From: JAOUEA01 sp046732015
GTDB taxonomy: Bacteria > Actinomycetota > UBA4738 > HRBIN12
DNA length: 6,142 nucleotides
NCBI GenBank assembly: GCA_046732015.1
Contig: JBKPMF010000157.1
Location: 1 to 6,142 of the forward strand
Direction: 5' to 3'
Part shown: one piece after another, positions 1 to 4,536 of the stretch
How positions within the stretch are numbered: the first letter of the stretch is position 1
Layout: every line of letters starts with the position of its first letter
Program-made: the position numbers and the translations under genes
The notes under the pieces: model-generated
What the model was told of the DNA's origin: nothing
The model's input: the letters and a program-made list of their open reading frames with translations, nothing else
The model's database searches: none

Positions 1-693
1 GATCAGGTGCACCGTTGCGCCGCGTCGAGCGGCCTCAGCCGCCACGGCGATGCCCATCTTCCCGCTGGAATGGTTACCGATGAACCGCACCGGGTCGATC
101 GGCTCGTAGGTGGGCCCCGCCGTCACGACGATGGTGCGTCCGATCAACGATCCGGCTCCGGCACCGTCGAGCACCGCGAGCGCTTCGGCCGCGATGATCT
201 CCGGCTCGGCGAGCCGCCCGACGCCGCTGTCACCGTGAGCCAGCGCGCCCTCGACCGGACCGACGAACGTGACTCCGCGGCCCTCGAGCGTCTCGACGTT
301 GCCGCGGGTCGCCGGATGCTCCCACATGCCGGTGTGCATCGCGGGCGCGATCACCAACGGTCCGGCGTACTCCAGGAGCGTCGAGGTGAGGAGGTCATCG
401 GCCAGTCCGTGCGCGAGCTTGGCGAGCAGGTTGGCGGTGGCCGGCGCCACGATCGCGAGGTCGGCCTCGTGCGCCAGGCGGACGTGCAGCACCTCACCGG
501 GTCGTTCCCACAGCGATGTGTGCACGGTGCGGCCCGTGAGGGCGGCGAAGGTGTCGGGACCGACGAACCGGGTGGCCGACTCCGTCATCACCACCGTCAC
601 CTCGGCGCCGGCAGCGGTGAGCAGACGCGCGAGGTGCGCGGACTTGTAGGCGGCGACACCGCCGGTGATCCCCAGCAGCACGCGCCGCGACAC
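1..693 (-). CDS. coaBC: Bifunctional phosphopantothenoylcysteine decarboxylase / phosphopantothenate-cysteine ligase, N-terminal part
   Basis: Coenzyme A biosynthesis enzyme: CoaB joins cysteine to phosphopantothenate and CoaC decarboxylates the product with FMN. 231 residues are visible of an expected ~400; the rest runs off the left edge. The start is GTG at 693, three bases after the rpoZ stop, with GAGG 11 bases upstream. The CoaC domain (about 1-180) has GITGGVAAYK (8-17), the conserved His70, the flavin segment APATANLLAKLAHGLADDLL (83-102), PAMHTGMW (117-124) and the flap GALAHGDSGVGRL (149-161). The CoaB domain begins at about 186 with TAGPTYEPIDPVRFIGNHSSGKMG (191-214), the nucleotide-binding signature. 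Relative to E. coli, the Asn of PxMNxxMW is His120 and the flap cysteine is His153. As I recall, mycobacterial CoaBC also has PAMH, so His120 is probably lineage-typical. Identification is strong. Confidence 0.95.
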   Translation of the reverse strand, partial: MSRRVLLGITGGVAAYKSAHLARLLTAAGAEVTVVMTESATRFVGPDTFAALTGRTVHTSLWERPGEVLHVRLAHEADLAIVAPATANLLAKLAHGLADDLLTSTLLEYAGPLVIAPAMHTGMWEHPATRGNVETLEGRGVTFVGPVEGALAHGDSGVGRLAEPEIIAAEALAVLDGAGAGSLIGRTIVVTAGPTYEPIDPVRFIGNHSSGKMGIAVAAEAARRGATVHLI

Positions 694-696
694 GAG

Positions 697-945
697 CTAC
701 TCGACCTCGGCCGGGTCCTCGGTGCGCTCGTACTCGATCTTGCCCTGGGCGATCTCCTCGAGCGCGATCGAGAGCGGCTTGTTGCTGAAACCGGACTCCA
801 CGAGCGGCGGCACGAACTCGCCACGTCCTTCGCCGAGCTGGTTGTAGTAGCTGTTGATCTCGCGTGCGCGCTTGGCAGCCAGGATCACCAACGAGTACTT
901 GGAATCAACCGCCGCGAGCAGGTCATCGATCTTGGGTTCGATCAT
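697..945 (-). CDS. rpoZ: RNA polymerase omega subunit
   Basis: Smallest core subunit of RNA polymerase; it binds beta' and aids assembly and stability. 82 aa. The signature is clear: IDDLLAAVDSKYSLVILAAKRAREIN (residues 6-31), then YYNQLGEG, and the C-terminal NKPLSIALEEIAQGKI (55-70), a typical actinobacterial form. The acidic end EYERTEDPAEVE is short. The start is ATG at 945, immediately after the gmk TAG with no intervening base. The nearest Shine-Dalgarno-like run, GAGG, is about 11 bases upstream inside gmk, so coupling to gmk translation is probable. gmk-rpoZ adjacency is widely conserved in bacteria, and coaBC downstream is part of the same conserved order. Confidence 0.96.
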   Translation of the reverse strand: MIEPKIDDLLAAVDSKYSLVILAAKRAREINSYYNQLGEGRGEFVPPLVESGFSNKPLSIALEEIAQGKIEYERTEDPAEVE

Positions 946-1551
946 CTAGGAAGGATCCTCCGTGGGCTGGTCCGGATCGTCCGGGAAGCGGACTCTGGAT
1001 GCCTCGATGATAGCAGCGACCTGCGACGATGCATGCTCCAGGTCATCGTTCACGACCACGTGATCGAACCAGCCGCGCTGGTCCATCTCCCATCCGGCGG
1101 TCTCGAGCCGAAGGGCGATCCGCTCCTCCGATTCGGTTCCCCGGCCGCGGAGACGCCGCTCCAGCTCCTCCATCGACGGCGGCTCGAGGAAGATCAGGAC
1201 GGCGTCGGGGACCAGCGCACGGATCTGCTCGGCTCCCTTGACGTCGATCTCCAGGAGGACATCGTTGCCTGCACGTTGCTGCTGCTCGACGTAGCTCCTC
1301 GGCGTTCCCGACCGATGCCCCACGATCGGGGCCCACTCGAGGAGTTCACCGTCCGCGATCATGCGATCGAACTCGCCCTCGTCCACGAAGAAGTAGTCGA
1401 CGCCTTCGACCTCCGAGGGGCGTGGATCGCGGGTGGTGGCGCTGACGGACAGGACCAGGCGCCCATCGATGCGCGCCAACACGTCGCGAACGACCGTTCC
1501 TTTGCCGACCCCGGAGGGACCGGCGACGACGAAGAGCGTTCCCGCGCGCAG
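946..1551 (-). CDS. gmk: Guanylate kinase, probable CTG start
   Basis: Phosphorylates GMP to GDP with ATP; essential for GTP/dGTP supply. 201 aa from the proposed start, close to the usual ~205. The P-loop GPSGVGKGT is at 11-19. GMP-site residues follow in SATTRDPR (Ser37, Arg41, Arg44), Tyr53, Glu72 and Thr83; Asp103 lies in EIDVKGA and the lid in RLRGRGTESEE (133-143). The first ATG/GTG/TTG in frame is GTG at 1482, which would remove strand 1 and the whole P-loop. Upstream, only a CTG at 1551 gives the normal family N-terminus (x-RAGTLFVVAGPSG). It lies two bases after the mIHF TAG with no good Shine-Dalgarno, so initiation by coupling is likely. Oddity: the GNYYGT segment reads GHRSGT, placing Ser81 where a GMP-binding Tyr is usual. 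The TAG stop directly abuts the rpoZ ATG. Confidence 0.93.
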   Translation of the reverse strand: MRAGTLFVVAGPSGVGKGTVVRDVLARIDGRLVLSVSATTRDPRPSEVEGVDYFFVDEGEFDRMIADGELLEWAPIVGHRSGTPRSYVEQQQRAGNDVLLEIDVKGAEQIRALVPDAVLIFLEPPSMEELERRLRGRGTESEERIALRLETAGWEMDQRGWFDHVVVNDDLEHASSQVAAIIEASRVRFPDDPDQPTEDPS

Positions 1552-1553
1552 CG

Positions 1554-1862
1554 CTACTTCGCGAACTTGGCGTTCAGCTGCTCGCGCTGCTTGGCCCCCA
1601 GACCTCGCACGCGACGGCTCGCGCTGATGTCGAGCTCCTCCATGATCTTGGCGGCGCGGACCTTGCCGACACCGGGGAGGGACTCGAGCACGACCGACAC
1701 CTTCATCTTGCCCACGGTGTCGTCCTCACGCTTCAGCACCTGCTCGAGCGTGAGTTTCCCGGACTTCAGCTCGCCCTTGAGTTCGGCGCGAGCCTTGCGC
1801 GCGGCGGCGGCCTTCTTCAGAGCGTCCGCGCGCTGTTCCGGGGTCAACTGCGGTAGAGCCAT
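1554..1862 (-). CDS. mihF: Integration host factor, actinobacterial type (mIHF)
   Basis: Small basic nucleoid-associated DNA-binding protein, 102 aa, of the actinobacterial mIHF/sIHF family, which is essential in mycobacteria and affects chromosome compaction in Streptomyces. It is unrelated in sequence to the enterobacterial IHF alpha/beta pair. The N-terminus MALPQLTPEQRADAL leads into a long Ala/Lys/Arg-rich helix (residues 11-34). GKMKVSVVLESLPGVGKVRA (51-70) and RRVRGLG (83-89) form the helix-two-turn-helix-like DNA-binding part. I chose the ATG at 1862 because it matches the family N-terminus and has AAAGGAG six bases upstream; the longer frame from 1940 would start inside the promoter. 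It is first in the mIHF-gmk-rpoZ-coaBC block, two bases before the likely gmk start. The gene name is by family; the identification is strong. Confidence 0.95.
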   Translation of the reverse strand: MALPQLTPEQRADALKKAAAARKARAELKGELKSGKLTLEQVLKREDDTVGKMKVSVVLESLPGVGKVRAAKIMEELDISASRRVRGLGAKQREQLNAKFAK

Positions 1863-1912
1863 GTCGCGCTCCTTTGCGTCTTCGATCGTCAGGGCTGGGG
1901 AAGAACCCGGGG

Positions 1913-1942
1913 AGTATACGCACGGCCCAAGAAGGGCCACAA
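1913..1942 (-). promoter_or_regulatory. Predicted sigma70-type promoter for mIHF-gmk-rpoZ-coaBC
   Basis: Read on the minus strand, a -35-like TTGTGG (1942-1937) is separated by 18 bases from a near-consensus -10 TATACT (1918-1913). Transcription would start around 1906, giving a leader of roughly 44 bases before the mIHF ATG. A TATACT box stands out in such GC-rich DNA. The -35 matches only TTG of TTGACA, and the spacer is one base longer than the optimum. This is a motif-based prediction only. Confidence 0.6.
1924..1938. repeat. Short palindrome inside the promoter spacer
   Basis: Perfect 5-bp inverted repeat GGCCC (1924-1928) / GGGCC (1934-1938) with a 5-base centre, lying between the predicted -10 and -35 and overlapping the edge of the -35. 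Its position would suit a repressor or activator site. It lies upstream of the predicted start, so it would be transcribed only in pyrF read-through RNA. Five base pairs of G/C can occur by chance in GC-rich DNA. Confidence 0.4.
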
Positions 1943-2001
1943 ACCTCAGAATCCGCCCGCGACCTGCGGTTTTCGCTGCACGTGGACGGATGCCGACGCG
2001 C

Positions 2002-2685
2002 TCACCGCGCGCCGAGCAGGATGCCGCGCGCCACCCCGACCGGATCGTCGGAGCCGGTGATCGGACGACCGACGACGAGGTAGTCGGCGCCGGCGTCGAG
2101 GGCGGCCGACGGCGTCAGCACGCGCACCTGGTCGTCGCCGTTGCCGCCGTGCGGACGGATGCCGGGCACCACGAGGCAGAACTCCTCGCCGCACACCTGG
2201 CGCACTTCACCGACGTCGGCGCCCGAGACGACGACGCCGTCGAGTCCCGCACGCTGTGCCTCGAAGGCGAGCGAAGACGGGCTCGCGAGGTCTTCGCCGG
2301 CGTGCGACGACAGCACGGTCACGGCGATGACGAGTGGGGTGGGATGACCTGCGTCGGCCGCGCCTCGCTCGGCACCGTCGCGCGCGGCACGCATCATCGC
2401 CTCGCCGCCGAGGGCGTGGACGTTGAGCATCGCCACCCCGATCCGCGCGATGTTCGCCGCGGCTCGTTCCACCGTGTTCGGGATGTCGTGCAGCTTCGCA
2501 TCCGCGAACACAGGGGCGTGAGAGGCGATGCGGCGCACCGCCTCCGGGCCATGCGCCCAGAAGAGTTCGAGCCCAACCTTCAGCATGCCGACGTGCGGGC
2601 TCAGGTCCGTGGCGAGCCGCTCCGCCTCGTCGAGCTCGGAGACATCGAGGGCGACCACGAGCGGGTTCTCAGGGCGCGGGATCAC
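2002..2685 (-). CDS. pyrF: Orotidine-5'-phosphate decarboxylase
   Basis: Catalyses the last step of UMP synthesis, OMP to UMP + CO2, in the cytoplasm. 227 aa, normal for the bacterial PyrF group. All hallmark residues are present: the first-strand Asp in VALDV (Asp14), Lys36 in LKVG, the catalytic DxKxxD array in DAKLHDIPNT (Asp62, Lys64, Asp67), VTVLSS (122-127), the phosphate-loop segment VPGIRP (173-178), and YLVVGRPIT (202-210) with the phosphate-binding Arg207. The start is GTG at 2685, overlapping the TGA of the upstream gene (GTGA), with GAGG seven bases upstream. The frame stays open far upstream inside the preceding gene, but that extension resembles nothing. It is the last gene of the pyrimidine block, followed by a 139-base gap with a new promoter. 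Unlike its two upstream neighbours, its active site is fully conventional. Confidence 0.97.
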   Translation of the reverse strand: MIPRPENPLVVALDVSELDEAERLATDLSPHVGMLKVGLELFWAHGPEAVRRIASHAPVFADAKLHDIPNTVERAAANIARIGVAMLNVHALGGEAMMRAARDGAERGAADAGHPTPLVIAVTVLSSHAGEDLASPSSLAFEAQRAGLDGVVVSGADVGEVRQVCGEEFCLVVPGIRPHGGNGDDQVRVLTPSAALDAGADYLVVGRPITGSDDPVGVARGILLGAR

Positions 2686-3653
2686 GCGTCGACCTCTTCG
2701 TCGTCCTCGAGCGATCCGAACCCGGTGGGCACCCTGAGCCGGCCACGAACGTCGGCCGGCGAGGCCAGCCGCTTCTCCTTCAGGTAGCGAACGATCCCCT
2801 GCGCCACGACGACGGGCGCGCCCGGGTCGACCAAGGTGGCCGTTCCCACCTGGACCGCCCACGCGCCCGCGAGCATCGCTTCGATCGCGTCGTCCCCCGA
2901 CCGGATCCCGCCCACCGCGATCACGGGCGACTCGGGGACGGCGCGAGCCACCTCGAAGACGGCGCGTAGCATCATCGGTTTGATCGCGGGTCCCGAGAGG
3001 TACCCGGTGACCCCGCCGAGGGACGGCCGGAGCTGGGTCGCCCGTACCGACATGGCAGGGGGCGGACCACCGACGGTGATCCCGGTGACGCCGGCGCGCA
3101 CGACGGCGGTCGCGATCTCGCCGAGGTCCGGCGCGTTCATCGGCAGCTTCGCGAACACGGGCACCAACGACATCCGTGCCACCGCCCCGGCGATCTCGGC
3201 GGCGCGGTCGACGTGCGCGCCGAGGATCTCCCGGCCGAGCTCTGCGTCGGGACCCGAAAGATAGACCTCGAGCGCCGAGACCTCCGGGCGGCCCTGCAGC
3301 GACCCGGTGAGTCGCACGTATTCCTCCAAGGTCGTGCCGGCGATCGAGACCACCACGTGCGAGCCGGTCCGGGCCAGGCGAGGCAGTTCCTGCTCGACGA
3401 ACACGTCGATGCCCGGATTCTGCAGCCCGGTCGACCACACGACCCCGGCGGCGGTCTCGGCGATCCGCGGCGTGGCCGAACCGCGATCGGCCTCGAGGGA
3501 GATGCTGCGGCTCACGACCGCGCCCACCTTGCGGAGGTCGACGAGACCGCTGAGCTCGCGCCCGGTGCCCGAGCAGCCCGCGGCGATCATCACCGGCGTG
3601 GGCAGCACCAGCCCCTGCAGGTCGACCGACAGGGTTCGCTTCACGCCGGCCAC
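2682..3653 (-). CDS. PyrD-fold flavoprotein (class 1B dihydroorotate dehydrogenase-like, active site replaced)
   Basis: A 323-aa TIM-barrel FMN protein that aligns almost without gaps to class 1B PyrD, the dihydroorotate-to-orotate enzyme. It starts at GTG 3653, with AGGGGAG five bases upstream; the in-frame GTG at 3644 is badly spaced. Retained parts: the N-terminal LSV-LQGL strand, GLQNPG (76-81), Lys169 in AKLP, LSGPAIKP (219-226), and FMN-phosphate elements GGIRSGDDAIE (248-258) and VQVGTA (267-272). Replaced parts: the segment usually reading ELNISCPN is EVYLSGPD (129-136), so the catalytic Cys is Gly134 and its Asn is Tyr131. The Asn of GMLNxxGLQNPG is Trp73, the Asn of the ANVAG strand is Ser103, and the Asn of the INT motif is Gly196. 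The flavin-contacting Lys of the VKxxT strand is Arg49. FMN binding looks likely, but standard dihydroorotate chemistry does not. The position between pyrK and pyrF argues for a pyrimidine link, but a different substrate is possible, so I give no symbol. Confidence 0.85.
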   Translation of the reverse strand: MAGVKRTLSVDLQGLVLPTPVMIAAGCSGTGRELSGLVDLRKVGAVVSRSISLEADRGSATPRIAETAAGVVWSTGLQNPGIDVFVEQELPRLARTGSHVVVSIAGTTLEEYVRLTGSLQGRPEVSALEVYLSGPDAELGREILGAHVDRAAEIAGAVARMSLVPVFAKLPMNAPDLGEIATAVVRAGVTGITVGGPPPAMSVRATQLRPSLGGVTGYLSGPAIKPMMLRAVFEVARAVPESPVIAVGGIRSGDDAIEAMLAGAWAVQVGTATLVDPGAPVVVAQGIVRYLKEKRLASPADVRGRLRVPTGFGSLEDDEEVDA

Positions 3654-3663
3654 GGTCGCTCCC

Positions 3664-4536
3664 CTACCCCGGCCACGACTTCGTCACCGGCAGGCCTCCG
3701 GGCGGCGTGGGCAGCAGGGTGGGAGCGTCCGAGAGCCATCGGTCCCACAGCACGCGGGCAGGATTGAACACCGGGCCGTCGATGCACGAACGTACGTGGT
3801 CGTAACCGGTGCCGTCCTTGCGGGCCACGGGCACGACGCACGTCTGGCACAGTCCGAACCCGCACCCCATCTGCTCTTCCACCGCGACCTGAGCGGGGAT
3901 GTTCCGCTGACGACAGAACTCGGCGATCGCTCCCAGGGTCGGCGACGGGGCCGCCGCGTAGATCACTTCCGTGGACGTGCGCTCCACCATCTCGGCGAGG
4001 GCATCCATCACCACGCCGCGATCGCCCAGCGTGCCATCCTCGGTCATGATCGCCACGGACTGCGACAACCGTTTGGCCTCGATCGGTTTGAACACCCGTT
4101 CCAGCGTCTCGGCGCCCACCACCATGTCCACTCGCTTCTGCCGGGCGTGCAGTTCCTGGGCCAGGAAGTACAGCGAGGACGCACCATGGCCCTCGGCGAT
4201 CAACAGGCAGTTCGTGAGCTTCTTCGGATAGGCGAACGCCTTGCCGAGCGGGCCGATGACCTCGAGGAACTCGTGCGCCTTCGCGGTGGTGAGCCACTCC
4301 GTGCCCGAACCGGTGGGGTCGACCACGAACTCCAGCGTCCCGGCCCAGCCCCCGCGACGCGACGCCTGGTGGATCGCGAAGTGGCGCCGCAGGAGGAACT
4401 CGCGCCCCTCGGGCATCTTGACCGCCAGGAACTGCCCGGGCCGGGCTTTCTCGGCGATCTCTGGAGCCACCAGGGTCAGGGAATGGTAGGCACCCAGTTT
4501 GCGCGTGGACAGGATCTCGGCGCGAACCTGCTTCAC
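3664..4536 (-). CDS. pyrK: PyrK-type electron-transfer subunit (FAD / 2Fe-2S), divergent cofactor motifs
   Basis: Ferredoxin-reductase-like subunit, 290 aa. In the PyrDK complex this family passes electrons from the PyrD flavin through a 2Fe-2S cluster and FAD to NAD+. The start is GTG at 4536, overlapping the carB TGA (GTGA), with GGGGAG eight bases upstream; the longer open frame inside carB is non-coding. An N-terminal FAD-binding barrel (residues 1-100) is followed by a nucleotide-binding domain (108-205), with TEDGTLGDRG at 165-174. The C-terminal cluster motif has Cys225, Cys230, Cys233 and Cys251, followed by the typical DGPVF. Departures from the family: the RRPxS FAD motif reads RRHFA (50-54), the GGGIGVPPL-type loop reads AEGHGASSL (114-122), and the usual CG before the C-terminal Pro of the NAD site reads AA (195-196). 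A Pro/Gly-rich tail of about 33 residues follows DGPVF. The fold is confident; NAD as electron acceptor is doubtful. It is most likely the partner of the adjacent PyrD-like protein. Confidence 0.88.
   Translation of the reverse strand: MKQVRAEILSTRKLGAYHSLTLVAPEIAEKARPGQFLAVKMPEGREFLLRRHFAIHQASRRGGWAGTLEFVVDPTGSGTEWLTTAKAHEFLEVIGPLGKAFAYPKKLTNCLLIAEGHGASSLYFLAQELHARQKRVDMVVGAETLERVFKPIEAKRLSQSVAIMTEDGTLGDRGVVMDALAEMVERTSTEVIYAAAPSPTLGAIAEFCRQRNIPAQVAVEEQMGCGFGLCQTCVVPVARKDGTGYDHVRSCIDGPVFNPARVLWDRWLSDAPTLLPTPPGGLPVTKSWPG

Larger units (their letters stand above)
1863..2001 (-). other. Intergenic region between pyrF and mIHF
   Basis: The only gap of note in the window (139 bases). It holds a predicted promoter, a palindrome in the promoter spacer and an mIHF ribosome binding site (AAAGGAG, 1869-1875, six bases before the ATG). 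I see no convincing intrinsic terminator for the pyr block: no stable stem is followed by a T-run, so read-through from pyrF into mIHF is possible. Confidence 0.8.

Noticed and set aside
334..336. CoaC PxMNxxMW Asn replaced by His (PAMHTGMW) as a possible inactivating change
   Set aside because: From memory, mycobacterial CoaBC also has PAMHTEMW, so this looks like the normal actinobacterial form.
1554..1600. Possible mIHF-Gmk fusion by -1 frameshifting, since the gmk frame stays open into the end of mIHF
   Set aside because: There is no slippery heptamer and no downstream structure I can recognise. Open overlapping frames are common at this GC, and a CTG start explains gmk more simply.
1943..2001. 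Intrinsic terminator after pyrF
   Set aside because: Only weak short stems (a CCGC/GCGG pair) and no T-run on the minus strand.
7..2787. Plus-strand open frame of 926 codons antisense to coaBC, rpoZ, gmk, mIHF, pyrF and the end of the pyrD-like gene
   Set aside because: It runs opposite several confidently identified genes and the promoter gap, with Arg/Gly/His-rich low-complexity translation and no recognisable domain. Long antisense frames are expected from codon bias in GC-rich DNA.
2686..3438. In-frame upstream extension of pyrF through the pyrD-like gene
   Set aside because: The translation is Arg/Gly-rich and unrelated to any PyrF; the GTG at 2685 with GAGG and GTGA overlap gives the normal N-terminus and length.
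3646..3677. Nine-base direct repeat ccggccacg at 3646-3654 and 3669-3677
   Set aside because: Short, GC-rich and mostly coding (end of pyrK, start of the pyrD-like gene). It is likely chance.
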